A stretch of 64,000 nucleotides of DNA from Actinoplanes oryzae (GCF_030757795.1 NZ_JAUQWH010000009.1:1-64000); one strand, 5' to 3'; shown: positions 38,692 to 47,563, counted from the stretch's first letter. The notes: generated from the letters alone by a model not told the origin. Numbers and translations are program-made.

Positions 38692-39972
38692 TCAGGCTAT
38701 GCGGTCGATGAGCAGCCGCTCACGGGTGGGCGCGCTCTGCGCCACGGTCACGGCCGCCCGGGCGTCGGCCAGCGCGGCCGGGATGCGGGCGGCTTCGTCC
38801 GTACGCAACTCCAGCAGCACGTCTCCCGCCCGCACCGCGTCACCGGGCCGTTTGTGCAGCACGACGCCCGCGCCGAAGCTCACCGGGTCCTCCTTGCGGG
38901 CCCGTCCCGCCCCGAGCCGCCACGCGGCCAGCCCGGCACCCAGGGCATCGACGGAGGCGACGACCCCGTCCTCGGTGGCCCGCAGGACTTCCGTCTCCCG
39001 GGCGACGGGCAGCGGCGCCGACGGGTCGCCGCCCTGCGCCCGGATCATGGCGTTCCAGGTGTCCATGGCCTTGCCGGAGGCGAGCACCTGCGCCGGGTCG
39101 GCGTCGATCCCGGCCGCGTCGAGCATCTCCCGGGCCAGCGCCACGGTCAGCTCGACGACATCGGCGGGCCCGCCACCGGCCAGCACCTCGACGGACTCGG
39201 TCACCTCGACGGCATTGCCGATCGTCAGCCCCAGCGGCGTACTCATGTCGGTGAGCAGTGCCACGGTCTTCACCCCGTGCGCCTTGCCGAGCTCCACCAT
39301 CGTGCGGGCGAGCTCCCGGGCGTCGGCCTCGTCCTTCATGAACGCGCCGGTGCCGACCTTCACGTCGAGGACCAGGGCACCCGTGCCCTCGGCGATCTTC
39401 TTGCTCATGATCGAGCTGGCGATGAGCGGGATGGCCTCGACCGTGCCGGTGACGTCGCGCAGGGCGTAGAGCTTGCGGTCGGCCGGGGCCAGCCCCTCCC
39501 CCGCCGCGCAGATGACGGCGCCCACGTCGCTGAGCTGCCCGACGAACTCCTCGTTGCTCAGCCGGGCGCGCCAGCCGGGGATCGACTCCAGCTTGTCGAG
39601 CGTCCCGCCCGTGTGCCCGAGCCCGCGCCCGGACAGCTGGGGTACGGCCGCCCCGCACGCCGCCACGAGCGGGGTCAGCGGCAGCGTGATCTTGTCGCCG
39701 ACGCCGCCCGTGGAGTGCTTGTCCACGGTCGGCCGCGGGACGGCGGACAGGTCCAGCCGCTCCCCGCTCGCGATCATCGCCGCCGTCCACCGGGCGATCT
39801 CGCCGCCCGACATGCCGCGCAGCAGGATCGCCATGGCGAGCGCCGACATCTGCTCGTCGGCCACCACACCCCGGGTGTACGCGTCGACGACCCAGTCGAT
39901 CTGCGCGTCGGACAGCGCGTGCCCGTCCCGCTTCGCCCGGATGACGTCGACGGCTGCGAACTCGCCGCTCAC
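38692..39972 (-). CDS. Thymidine (pyrimidine-nucleoside) phosphorylase
   Basis: The 426-residue protein is a nucleoside phosphorylase II family enzyme: DKHSTGGVGDKITLPL (phosphate loop, near residue 83), GRGLGHTGGTLDKLESIPG, SSIMSKKIAEG, and DVKVGTGAFMK. It cleaves thymidine, and perhaps uridine and deoxyuridine, to base and sugar-1-phosphate. Products can pass to the phospho-sugar mutase, DeoC and Upp encoded elsewhere in the window. The GTG start overlaps the cytidine deaminase stop by 4 bp (GTGA). deoA or pdp would both be acceptable names. Confidence 0.93.
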   Translation of the reverse strand: MSGEFAAVDVIRAKRDGHALSDAQIDWVVDAYTRGVVADEQMSALAMAILLRGMSGGEIARWTAAMIASGERLDLSAVPRPTVDKHSTGGVGDKITLPLTPLVAACGAAVPQLSGRGLGHTGGTLDKLESIPGWRARLSNEEFVGQLSDVGAVICAAGEGLAPADRKLYALRDVTGTVEAIPLIASSIMSKKIAEGTGALVLDVKVGTGAFMKDEADARELARTMVELGKAHGVKTVALLTDMSTPLGLTIGNAVEVTESVEVLAGGGPADVVELTVALAREMLDAAGIDADPAQVLASGKAMDTWNAMIRAQGGDPSAPLPVARETEVLRATEDGVVASVDALGAGLAAWRLGAGRARKEDPVSFGAGVVLHKRPGDAVRAGDVLLELRTDEAARIPAALADARAAVTVAQSAPTRERLLIDRIA

Positions 39973-40679
39973 TCTTCCCACCTCGTCCCGATGCCCTCGG
40001 GCGCCTCGCCCTCGCCGGCCCACGACAGGCCGCCGTCGGCGTCCACGACGACGATCCGGGAGGTCCGGATCCGTCCCCAGGTCACCGCCTCGGCGGCGCT
40101 GGCGAAGTTGGGCCCCTCCTCGAGCACGCCCTTGTCGGCGTCGCTCTCCCCCGGGCTGCCGCCGGACCGCTCCCAGTAGCCGGTCCACACCTGCGCGCCG
40201 CCGGCCAGGTCGGGGTGCACGAACACCGTCCCGCGCCCGCGCCACTTGGCGAGCTGCACCGGCACGTCCTGCACCGCGGCCGGCCCGGTGACCTTGTCCA
40301 GGTCCTCCGGCCCGAAGGCGTGCGGCAACAGCTCCGCCATGGTCAGCGGCCGGGGCAGCGCCTCGACCAGCATGTCCTTGCCACCGTGCTCGTAGAGCAG
40401 CTGCCGGCAGCGCCCGCACGGCATCAGCGGCTGGCCGGTGGCGTCGACGCACGACATGGCCACCAGCCGCCCGCCACCCGTGGCGTGCAGCGAGCTGACC
40501 AGCCCGCACTCGGCGCAGAGGCCGACACCGTACGACGCGTTCTCCACGTTGCACCCGACGATCACGCGGCCGTCGTCCACCAGGGCGGCGACTCCCACGG
40601 GAAAGTCGGAGTAGGGCGCGTACGCATGCCGCATCGCCTCGATGGCCGCGGTCCGCAAAGCTCCCCAGTCGATCTCCAT
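39969..40679 (-). CDS. cdd: Cytidine deaminase with an extra C-terminal domain
   Basis: Residues 1-130 are a complete cytidine deaminase: NVENASYG (substrate), Cys55-Ala-Glu57 (zinc ligand and catalytic Glu), Cys88 and Cys91 in PCGRCRQ. Typical tetrameric Cdd proteins end near 130 residues, but this one has 236. The last hundred residues (GTVFVHPDLAGGAQVWTGYW through FASAAEAVTWGRIRTSRIVVV) form an unassigned domain of alternating strands. It lies 18 bp after the permease gene and overlaps thymidine phosphorylase, matching the pathway cytidine to uridine to uracil. Confidence 0.9.
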   Translation of the reverse strand: MEIDWGALRTAAIEAMRHAYAPYSDFPVGVAALVDDGRVIVGCNVENASYGVGLCAECGLVSSLHATGGGRLVAMSCVDATGQPLMPCGRCRQLLYEHGGKDMLVEALPRPLTMAELLPHAFGPEDLDKVTGPAAVQDVPVQLAKWRGRGTVFVHPDLAGGAQVWTGYWERSGGSPGESDADKGVLEEGPNFASAAEAVTWGRIRTSRIVVVDADGGLSWAGEGEAPEGIGTRWEE

Positions 40680-40697
40680 GACGCCGATTCTGCCAGG

Positions 40698-41972
40698 TCA
40701 GCTCTTCACGTAGGGCTGGCCGTCGGCGGCCGGCGCCCGCACCCGCCCGACGAGCCCGGCGACCGCCACGATCGTCGCCAGATAGGGCAGCATGTTGAGG
40801 AACTGGCTCGGCACCGGGCTGCCCACGGCGCTCAGATAGGTCGCCAGCTTCTGCGCGAAGCCGAAGAACAGCGCCGCCCCGAGGGCCCCGAAGGGCGTCC
40901 ACCGGCCGAAGATGAGGGCCGCCAGGGCGATGAAGCCGGCGCCGGCCGTCATGTTCTTGTTGAAGCTGCCCGTGGCCACGAGCGTGAAGTAGGCGCCGCC
41001 GGCCCCCGCGATCAGGCCGCCGAGCAGAACGTTGAGGTAGCGCAGGCCGCGCACCCGGATGCCGACCGTGTCCGCCGCGGTGGGGTGCTCGCCGACCGCG
41101 CGGGTGCGCAGGCCCCACCGCGTGCGGGTCAGGCCGAAGTGCACGACGAAGACCAGGATCAGCGCGAGCCACACGAGCAGGTTCGTGTCGAAGAGCACCG
41201 GGCCGACGACCGGGATGTCGGCGAGGCCGGGGATGCGCCACTCGGGCATCTTCGGCGGCTCGTTGTAGGACTGGGCGTTCGGCTGCATGAGCCGCTCGTA
41301 GAGGAAGCCCGTCACACCCAGTGCCAGCAGGTTGAGCACGATGCCGACGACGGTCTGGTCGACCAGGTAGCGGATGGCCAGCACGGCGAGGATGCCCGCG
41401 ATGATCACGCCGCCGACGGCCGCGCTGAACAGGCCGGCCCACACGCTGGTGGCCATCGTGCCGACCAGCGCCGCGAAGAACGCGCCCATGAGGAACTGCC
41501 CCTCGATGGCCACGTTGATCACGCCGGAGCGCTCCCCCAGCACGCCCGCGAGGGCGCCGAGGATCAGCGGCACGGCCAGCTCGAGCGTGCCGCTGACGGT
41601 GTCGACGAGCGGCAGGAACTTGCCCGCCACCTGCCAGCAGAGGAAGGACAGGACGAAGGCGAGGATGCCCAGCGAGAGCATGCTCGTCTGGAAGCGGCGC
41701 CACAGGCCGGCCAGCAGCACGCCGCCGGCGGCCAGCGCGACCACGCCGAAGAGGATCGCGCCGAGCTGCCCGTTGATGCTGAACGCGGCACCCTCGGCGT
41801 CGTCGCTCAGGGTGAAGCGCGCGGTCTCCGACGGTGCGAGCGCCCCGAAGAGGACGACGGCGAGCAGGCCGATGGCGACCACACCCACACCCAGCCGGCG
41901 CTGCCTGTCCCAGAAAGGGGCCGCGGCCGAAGTTTCCGGCCGTTCCACAGTCGCGGTGGACACCCCGGTCAC
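40698..41972 (-). CDS. Nucleoside ABC transporter permease (second)
   Basis: The 424-residue BPD_transp_2 permease has about ten hydrophobic segments and the EAA-like cytoplasmic signature GLRTRAVGEHPTAADTVGI near residue 280, found in BMP-linked nucleoside importers. The N-terminus has an extra hydrophobic pair before the core. The GTG at 41972 overlaps the first permease stop (GTGA). It functions with the neighbouring permease as a heterodimer powered by the double-domain ATPase. Confidence 0.9.
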   Translation of the reverse strand: MTGVSTATVERPETSAAAPFWDRQRRLGVGVVAIGLLAVVLFGALAPSETARFTLSDDAEGAAFSINGQLGAILFGVVALAAGGVLLAGLWRRFQTSMLSLGILAFVLSFLCWQVAGKFLPLVDTVSGTLELAVPLILGALAGVLGERSGVINVAIEGQFLMGAFFAALVGTMATSVWAGLFSAAVGGVIIAGILAVLAIRYLVDQTVVGIVLNLLALGVTGFLYERLMQPNAQSYNEPPKMPEWRIPGLADIPVVGPVLFDTNLLVWLALILVFVVHFGLTRTRWGLRTRAVGEHPTAADTVGIRVRGLRYLNVLLGGLIAGAGGAYFTLVATGSFNKNMTAGAGFIALAALIFGRWTPFGALGAALFFGFAQKLATYLSAVGSPVPSQFLNMLPYLATIVAVAGLVGRVRAPAADGQPYVKS

Positions 41973-43234
41973 CAGCCCTTCGCGATCGAGGTACCGAGCC
42001 GCACGGCGCGGGCGGCGCGGAGGTGGAAGATGGCCTTCACCAGCGCGGGGGCGGCGATGAAGATGACGATGAGCGCCTGCAGCACGGTCACCAGCTCCAG
42101 CGAGATGCCGGAGAAGGACTGCATCCGGTTGCCGCCGGCGCGCAGCGCCCCGAAGAGCAGCGCCGCCCACAGCGTGCCCCACGGCCGGTTGCGGCCGAGC
42201 AGCGCGACGAGCAGGCCGTCGAAGCCGATGTTGCCCGCCACCGCCGGCGTCAGCGCGTACGCCGTGCCGAGCACCTGCGTCGCACCGCCCAGCCCGGCCA
42301 GGGCGCCGGCCACGACCATGAGCAGCGTGTACGTCTTGGCGACGCTGATGCCCGCCGTCCGCGCGGCGTGCGAGTTGGCGCCGACCGCCCGCAGCTCGAA
42401 GCCGAAGGCCGAGCGGTTGAGCAGCCACGCGACCCCGGCCGTGGCCAGGACGGCGAGCACGATGCCGAGGTTGGCCCGCAGTTCGCCGCCGAACGACGGG
42501 AGCTGGGCCGAGCCCTTCACCGTCTCGCTGATCGCGTCGGAGCGGCCCTCCTGCTGCACGCCCTTCTGCAGGATCAGCCAGCCCAGGAAGAGGTTGGCCG
42601 TGTAGTTGAGCATGATGCAGACGATGACCTCGTGGGCGCCGGTGCGGGCCTTGAGGATGCCCGGCACGAAGCCCCAGAGCGCCCCGCCGAGCGCGCCGGC
42701 CAGCAGCGCGGCGATGAGGTGGATGACGGGGGGCAGCGGCAGCGCGAAGCCGGCCACGCCCGCCAGGACCGTGCCCATGATCGCCTGACCCTGGCCGCCG
42801 ATGTTGAACAGGCCGCCGCGGAACGCCAGGGCCACCGACAGGCCGGTGAAGACCAGCGGGGCCGCGTACGTCAGGGTCTCGGAGATCGGGAAGAACACCT
42901 GCTTCCAGGTGCCGCTGCCGTCCGCCGCCGCGGAGATCGCCGCCGGGTCGAAGATCGCGCCCTTGAAGAGGTCCGCGTACGCGTTGCCGACCAGGTCCCA
43001 GCTGGCGGTGAGCGCGTCGGTGGGGCGGGCCGTGAAGTAGCTGAAGGTGTTCAGCACGTCCGGGTCGGAGATGATGATCAGAATCGCGCCGATGACGATC
43101 GACAGCACGATCGACAGCACCGTCACCGTGACCGTGTTCGCGGCCCACAGGTTGTGCAGGAAGTGGCTGAGGAAGGAGTCCTCGGTCTTCTCGGGCTCCT
43201 TCGCCGGGGGCGCGGCCTTCACCTCGGTGGTCAC
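41969..43234 (-). CDS. Nucleoside ABC transporter permease (first)
   Basis: The 421-residue BPD_transp_2 permease contains VALAFRGGLFNIGGQGQAIMG near residue 145 and the cytoplasmic coupling motif FELRAVGANSHAARTAGI near 275. Hydrophobic helices occur throughout, with a single N-terminal helix after a charged leader (AAPPAKEPEKTEDS). The GTG at 43234 overlaps the ATPase stop (GTGA). It belongs to the same importer as the adjacent permease, ATPase and BMP lipoprotein. Confidence 0.91.
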   Translation of the reverse strand: MTTEVKAAPPAKEPEKTEDSFLSHFLHNLWAANTVTVTVLSIVLSIVIGAILIIISDPDVLNTFSYFTARPTDALTASWDLVGNAYADLFKGAIFDPAAISAAADGSGTWKQVFFPISETLTYAAPLVFTGLSVALAFRGGLFNIGGQGQAIMGTVLAGVAGFALPLPPVIHLIAALLAGALGGALWGFVPGILKARTGAHEVIVCIMLNYTANLFLGWLILQKGVQQEGRSDAISETVKGSAQLPSFGGELRANLGIVLAVLATAGVAWLLNRSAFGFELRAVGANSHAARTAGISVAKTYTLLMVVAGALAGLGGATQVLGTAYALTPAVAGNIGFDGLLVALLGRNRPWGTLWAALLFGALRAGGNRMQSFSGISLELVTVLQALIVIFIAAPALVKAIFHLRAARAVRLGTSIAKGW

Positions 43235-44751
43235 TCTGTCCCCTCGATAACAGCGTCGCCGGTGATGCCGGCCATCAGCAGGCCGAGCTTGTCGCGCGGC
43301 GTGTCCGGCGGCACGATCGCCAGCACCTTGCCGCGGTACATGACGGCGATCCGGTCGGCGAGCCCCACCACCTCGTCCAGCTCGCTGGAGACCACCAGCA
43401 CCGCGGTGCCCACGTCCCGCTCGCGCACGATGCGGCCGTGGATGAACTCGATCGAGCCGACGTCCACGCCCCGGGTCGGCTGGCTGGCGATGAAGAGCCG
43501 CAGCGGCCGCGACATCTCCCGGGCCACGACGACCTTCTGCTGGTTGCCGCCGGAGAGGGTGCCGACCGCGGTGCCCGTCGAGGAGGCGCGGATGTCGAAC
43601 TCGTCGACCAGCTCGCGCGCCTTGGCGCCGACCGCTGCCGGGTCCAGCCGCAGGGCGTTCCCGTACGGCTCCCGGTCGTACTGGTCGAGCACCAGGTTCT
43701 CCGCGACGGTGAACTCCTTGACCACGCCGTCGAGGCTGCGGTCCTCGGGCACGTAGCCGATGCCGGAGCGCAGGATCTGCTTGGTGCTCATGGTGGTCAG
43801 GTCCTCGTTGTCGACCTGGATCGACCCCGCGCGCACCGGGCGCAGCCCCATGACCGCCTCGACCAGCTCGGTCTGGCCGTTGCCTTGGACACCGGCGATG
43901 CCGAGCACCTCGCCGGCGCGCACGGTCAGGTCGACGCCGTCGACGGCGCGGACGCCCCGGTCGTCGTCCACCACCAGGCCGGCGATGCTCAGCACCTCGC
44001 GGCCGGGCTCGGCGGGCTCCTTGGTGACCTCGAGCGAGACCGCCCGGCCGACCATGAGGGCCGCGAGCTCGTCCTCGGGAGTATCCGGGGTGGCCGTGCC
44101 GACGGTCCGCCCGCGCCGGATCACGGTGATCCGGTCGGCGATGGCCTTGACCTCTTTGAGCTTGTGGGTGATGAAGACGATCGACTTGCCGGCCGCGCAG
44201 AGCCCGCGCATGACCGTGAGCAGCTCCTCGGTCTCCTGCGGGGTGAGCACCGCCGTGGGCTCGTCGAGGATGAGCAGGTCGACGTCGCGGGTGAGGGCCT
44301 TGACGATCTCGACCCGCTGCTGTGCGCCGACCGGGAGGTTCTCGACCAGGGCGTCGGGGTCGCACGGGAGGCCGTAGCGCTCGGAGACCTCGAGCACCTC
44401 GCGGCGGGCCCGGCGGCGGTCGAGGAAGCCGAGGCGCGTGCGCTCGGAGCCGAGGGCGATGTTCTCCGCGACGGTGAAGACGGGGACCAGCATGAAGTGC
44501 TGGTGGACCATGCCGATGCCGGCGGCGATGGCGTCGCGGGGGCTGCGGAAGGTCCGCGCCTCGCCGTCGACCAGGATCTCGCCCTCGTCCGGCTGCAGCA
44601 TGCCGTAGAGCTGGTTCATCAGGGTGGACTTGCCGGCACCGTTCTCGCCGAGGAGGGCGTGGACCTCGCCGGGCTCGACGGTCAGGTCGATGTGGTCGTT
44701 GGCCACCAGGTCGCCGAAGCGCTTGGTGATGCCACGCAGCTCGAGTCTCAG
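43231..44751 (-). CDS. Nucleoside ABC transporter ATPase, two nucleotide-binding domains, predicted CTG start
   Basis: The 506-residue RbsA/YufO-like double ATPase. NBD1 has GENGAGKSTLMNQLYG and LLILDEPTAVLTPQE. NBD2 has a relaxed P-loop (GVQGNGQTEL), LSGGNQQKVVVAREM and ASQPTRGVDVGS. The obvious GTG at 44706 would cut off the first beta strand and ITKRFGD. No ATG, GTG or TTG exists further upstream in frame, but CTG at 44751 does, with AGGAG six bases before it. It encodes LRLELRGITKRFGDL, the expected N-terminus. Upstream on its strand, TATAAC near 44797-44802 could be a -10. Confidence 0.88.
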   Translation of the reverse strand: MRLELRGITKRFGDLVANDHIDLTVEPGEVHALLGENGAGKSTLMNQLYGMLQPDEGEILVDGEARTFRSPRDAIAAGIGMVHQHFMLVPVFTVAENIALGSERTRLGFLDRRRARREVLEVSERYGLPCDPDALVENLPVGAQQRVEIVKALTRDVDLLILDEPTAVLTPQETEELLTVMRGLCAAGKSIVFITHKLKEVKAIADRITVIRRGRTVGTATPDTPEDELAALMVGRAVSLEVTKEPAEPGREVLSIAGLVVDDDRGVRAVDGVDLTVRAGEVLGIAGVQGNGQTELVEAVMGLRPVRAGSIQVDNEDLTTMSTKQILRSGIGYVPEDRSLDGVVKEFTVAENLVLDQYDREPYGNALRLDPAAVGAKARELVDEFDIRASSTGTAVGTLSGGNQQKVVVAREMSRPLRLFIASQPTRGVDVGSIEFIHGRIVRERDVGTAVLVVSSELDEVVGLADRIAVMYRGKVLAIVPPDTPRDKLGLLMAGITGDAVIEGTE

Positions 44752-44887
44752 CGGGATCTCCTGGGGGCGAGGTGCTGACGTGTAACGCGAGGGACGTTAT
44801 AACAGCCGGAGAAGAGCCGCCGCGCAGGCCGGGGAGGATGTGCCTCCCGCGACCCGCACGGCGGCGGGAAGTGCTAGTGGTTCGGCG

Positions 44888-45985
44888 TCACTTGGGCGCG
44901 TTGACCGACTCGACCTTCACGGTGCCCGCGATGATGTCGGCCTTCAGCTTCTCGACCTCGGACTTCAGCGTCGCGTCGACCTTGCTGTCGAACTGGTTGT
45001 ACGGCGCGAGGCCGACCCCGTCGTTCTCCAGGTTGCCCAGGTAGCCGGGGGTGGGGTTGAGGGCCGTGCCCTGCGCGCCCGACTCCACGGCTTCCTTGAC
45101 GGCCTCGGTGATGTTCTTGACGACCGTGGTGAGGAACACGTCGCAGTACTGCTCGGCGCTCTTGCAGCCGTCCTGGTCGACCCAGATGACCGTGGTCTTG
45201 CCGCCGGACGCCTTGGCGACGTCCGCGGTGCCCAGGCCGGTGCCGCCGGCGACCGGCATGATCACGTCGGCGCCCTGGGCGACGAACGTGTTGGTGATCG
45301 CCTTGCCCTTGTTCTGGTCGCCGAAGTTCTCGGCGAAGGTGCCGTTCTGCTTGGCCTTGTCCCAGCCGAGCACCTGGACGCTCTTGCTCTTCTGCTGGTT
45401 GTAGTAGGCCACGCCGTCGGCGAACCCGTCCATGAAGATGGTGACCGGCGGGATCTTCAGACCGCCGTAGGTGGCGACCTTGCCGGACTTCGAGTAGCCC
45501 GCGGCGAGGTAACCGGCGAGGAACGCGGCCTGGTCGGTGCGGAACTGCATCGGGTAGACGTTCTTGGCGTCCGCGATGCTGCTGTCCACGATGCCGAACT
45601 GCTGGTTGGCGTTCTCCGTGGCGACCTTCTTGGTGGCGTCGCCCATGAGGCCGCCGACCGAGAGGATGAAGTTGCACTTCTGCGTCACGAACTGGCGCAG
45701 GTTGGGCTCGTAGTCGGCCTCGGCCGTCGACGCCACGTACTTCGGGTCGACGTTGCTCGCCGACTCCTTGGCGGCCTGCAGGCCGGCCCACGCCGAGGCG
45801 TTGAAGGACCGGTCGTCGATGCCGCCGGTGTCGGTGACCATGCAGGCCTTGTATGCCGCGGCGGCGCTGGCGCCGGAACCGGACGGGGAGTCCTCAGGGG
45901 CGTCGCCACAGGCCGCGGCGGCGAGCGACAGCCCACCCGCCGCGAGAATCGCAACGATTCGCTTGGCACGTACTGGGCGCAACAC
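44888..45985 (-). CDS. BMP-family nucleoside-binding lipoprotein
   Basis: The 365-residue lipoprotein has a signal with LAAAAC lipobox (Cys26). The BMP/PnrA-type periplasmic fold is seen in ACMVTDTGGIDDRSFN near residue 48, FRTDQAAFLAGYLAAG near 150, and VIMPVAGGTGLG and VIWVDQDGC near 240-275. It captures nucleosides outside the membrane and delivers them to the permeases. GGAGGG lies very close to the GTG; the TTG one codon later (45982) gives better spacing. A 136-bp gap separates it from the ATPase gene, leaving room for differential expression. A promoter lies at 46034-46062. Confidence 0.92.
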   Translation of the reverse strand: MLRPVRAKRIVAILAAGGLSLAAAACGDAPEDSPSGSGASAAAAYKACMVTDTGGIDDRSFNASAWAGLQAAKESASNVDPKYVASTAEADYEPNLRQFVTQKCNFILSVGGLMGDATKKVATENANQQFGIVDSSIADAKNVYPMQFRTDQAAFLAGYLAAGYSKSGKVATYGGLKIPPVTIFMDGFADGVAYYNQQKSKSVQVLGWDKAKQNGTFAENFGDQNKGKAITNTFVAQGADVIMPVAGGTGLGTADVAKASGGKTTVIWVDQDGCKSAEQYCDVFLTTVVKNITEAVKEAVESGAQGTALNPTPGYLGNLENDGVGLAPYNQFDSKVDATLKSEVEKLKADIIAGTVKVESVNAPK

Positions 45986-46033
45986 GCCCTCCTTCCACAG
46001 CGCACCACCGCTCGCGGTGCGTCACAGGACGGG

Positions 46034-46062
46034 AGCGTAGCCGCAGGCCAGGGCGGCGTCAG
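46034..46062 (-). promoter_or_regulatory. Probable promoter of the BMP/nucleoside importer operon
   Basis: On the minus strand CTGACG (46062-46057) and TACGCT (46039-46034) are separated by 17 bases. They resemble -35 and -10 elements, about 50 bp upstream of the BMP start. Confidence 0.5.
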
Positions 46063-46175
46063 GAAATCCGGCCGTACTGTTGGCGCACCGTTACCTGTCC
46101 GCAATCGCCGGTCCGATCCGGACTGTCCGAGCTTGCAGAAGGAACCGAATCGTCCGTTTTCCGCGTAACACGCCG

Positions 46176-46457
46176 TTAATCTTTCGGCGCACCGGCCCCA
46201 ACGACCGACGAATCGTCGGTAACGCGCCGCGGGGACCGGGCCGCCCGCCAGCCGCGGACGCCGAGCACGCCGACCGCCGTCCCGATGACCAGCGACGCCC
46301 CGATGAGGAGCGCGTGGACCGTCAGGAACGCGGTCGGCGCGCCGTCGGAGAAGGACCGGTCGTCACGCCAGATCGCCAGGCCGAAGCGGGGCCAGATGAG
46401 CCAGGTCCACACGCCGACCGCGATCAGGAAGGCGGACCATCGCCGGGAGAGCGTCAC
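46176..46457 (-). CDS. SCO4848-family small membrane protein
   Basis: The 93-residue protein starts VTLSRRWSAFLIAVGVWTWLIWPRF. Two transmembrane segments (about 6-24 and 44-66) flank a short loop containing PTAFLTVHALL. The pattern matches actinobacterial SCO4848-type membrane proteins of unknown role. The C-terminus is charged and possibly disordered. It lies 17 bp downstream of the larger membrane protein gene, so it may be co-transcribed and under the same TetR control. Confidence 0.78.
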   Translation of the reverse strand: MTLSRRWSAFLIAVGVWTWLIWPRFGLAIWRDDRSFSDGAPTAFLTVHALLIGASLVIGTAVGVLGVRGWRAARSPRRVTDDSSVVGAGAPKD

Positions 46458-46474
46458 CGCGCAAGTATGCGCCG

Positions 46475-47467
46475 TCAGCCCGCGGGCACCGGCTCCGGCT
46501 TCACCCGCGGGGCACTGCCCGCGAGGCCTCGCGGGGCCAGGTCCGTGCCGCGGCGCCCGGCCGCGACGAGCAGCAGACCCCCGAGGGCGTACGCCCCCAG
46601 CACCGCGAAGGCCACCCCGGCCCCGGCCCCGCCGAAGTACGCCACCGCCCGCACCACGCTGCCGCCCGCCCCGATCGGCAGGTACTGGCCCACCGTGCCC
46701 CACGGCTGCGGCAACAGCTCGGGGGCGGCGGAGACCCCGGACAGCGGGTTGCCGACCAGGAAGATCGTCACGATGGCCAGGACGGCGCCGGGGCGACCGG
46801 CGACGGCCCCGAGCCCGCACACGGCGGCGGCGACGGCCAGCGAGAAGAGCGCGAGGCCGCCGGACACCGCGAAGTAGTCACCGGGCAGCACGTCCAGCCA
46901 GTACTGCTGCACCGCCGCGCCGGCCAGGCCCGCACCGGCCGCGTAGGTCACCAGGGCCAGCAGACGCGCCCCGCGCCGCCGGACGAACAGGAAGGCGAGC
47001 GTCCCGGCGACCAGGCTCGTCATCGCCAGGGGCAGGAACGCCGCGCCGAAGCCGGCACCCCGCGGGTCGCCCGCCGCGGTGGGCACCACGTCGGTCACCG
47101 GCCGCCCCGGGCTGATCTCGGCGGCGGCCTGGGTGAGCAGGGCCGCCACGGTGGGGCCGGCGGCCGAGGAGACGTGCATCTCGGGTCCGGCGGCGCCGAC
47201 GACGATCGCGCCGTACGCCTCGTGGTCGCGGATCGCGGCGTCGCCGTCCGGCACGATCTCGAGGTCGAACGCGCCGGGCCGGCCCGCCTCGAGCCGGGCG
47301 ACGATCTGTTCCGCGGCGGGCTGCGGGCCGGCCACGGCGAGCGGCAGGTCGCGCGGCGCGAGGTGCGAGGCGGGGCCCGCGAAGAGGGGCACGAGCAGGG
47401 CCTGCAGGGCGACGACGGCGACGGCTATCAGCAAGGCAAGGGGCAGCGGTCGCAGGGTGCGAGTCAT
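46475..47467 (-). CDS. ABC-2-like membrane protein (transporter permease type)
   Basis: The 330-residue protein has one N-terminal hydrophobic helix (about 8-30), an extracytoplasmic region of about 110 residues, and five to six further helices from about 145 to 310. GNPLSGVSAAPELLP near residue 240 resembles the YhgE/Pip-like and ABC-2 permease layout. ATG 47467 has GGAG six bases upstream. It faces a TetR gene across two operator-like repeats, the usual arrangement for regulated efflux. Transported substrate unknown. Confidence 0.7.
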   Translation of the reverse strand: MTRTLRPLPLALLIAVAVVALQALLVPLFAGPASHLAPRDLPLAVAGPQPAAEQIVARLEAGRPGAFDLEIVPDGDAAIRDHEAYGAIVVGAAGPEMHVSSAAGPTVAALLTQAAAEISPGRPVTDVVPTAAGDPRGAGFGAAFLPLAMTSLVAGTLAFLFVRRRGARLLALVTYAAGAGLAGAAVQQYWLDVLPGDYFAVSGGLALFSLAVAAAVCGLGAVAGRPGAVLAIVTIFLVGNPLSGVSAAPELLPQPWGTVGQYLPIGAGGSVVRAVAYFGGAGAGVAFAVLGAYALGGLLLVAAGRRGTDLAPRGLAGSAPRVKPEPVPAG

Positions 47468-47478
47468 GACCAACTCCT

Positions 47479-47499
47479 AAAACGAATGCTCGTTCTTTT
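47479..47499. promoter_or_regulatory. TetR operator candidate 1
   Basis: AACGA (47481-47485) and TCGTT (47490-47494) form an imperfect palindrome, with A- and T-rich flanks. It lies just upstream of the membrane protein gene and shares half-sites with the second operator. Confidence 0.55.
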
Positions 47500-47532
47500 G
47501 CATGAGCATGCGCGTCGGGTCCCGGCACTGTC

Positions 47533-47550
47533 AACGAACGATCGTTCGTT
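47533..47550. promoter_or_regulatory. TetR operator candidate 2, perfect 18-bp palindrome
   Basis: AACGAACGATCGTTCGTT is perfectly self-complementary and lies 13 bp upstream of the TetR ATG. Its half-sites match those of the site 40 bp away, suggesting cooperative control of both divergent genes. Confidence 0.75.
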
Positions 47551-47563
47551 TTACAGTTGGCGC

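Noticed and set aside
40215..42605. A 796-codon plus-strand frame opposite the permease genes
   Set aside because: Composition is His/Arg/Gln/Glu-rich shadow of membrane-protein codons; the minus strand has clear permease motifs.
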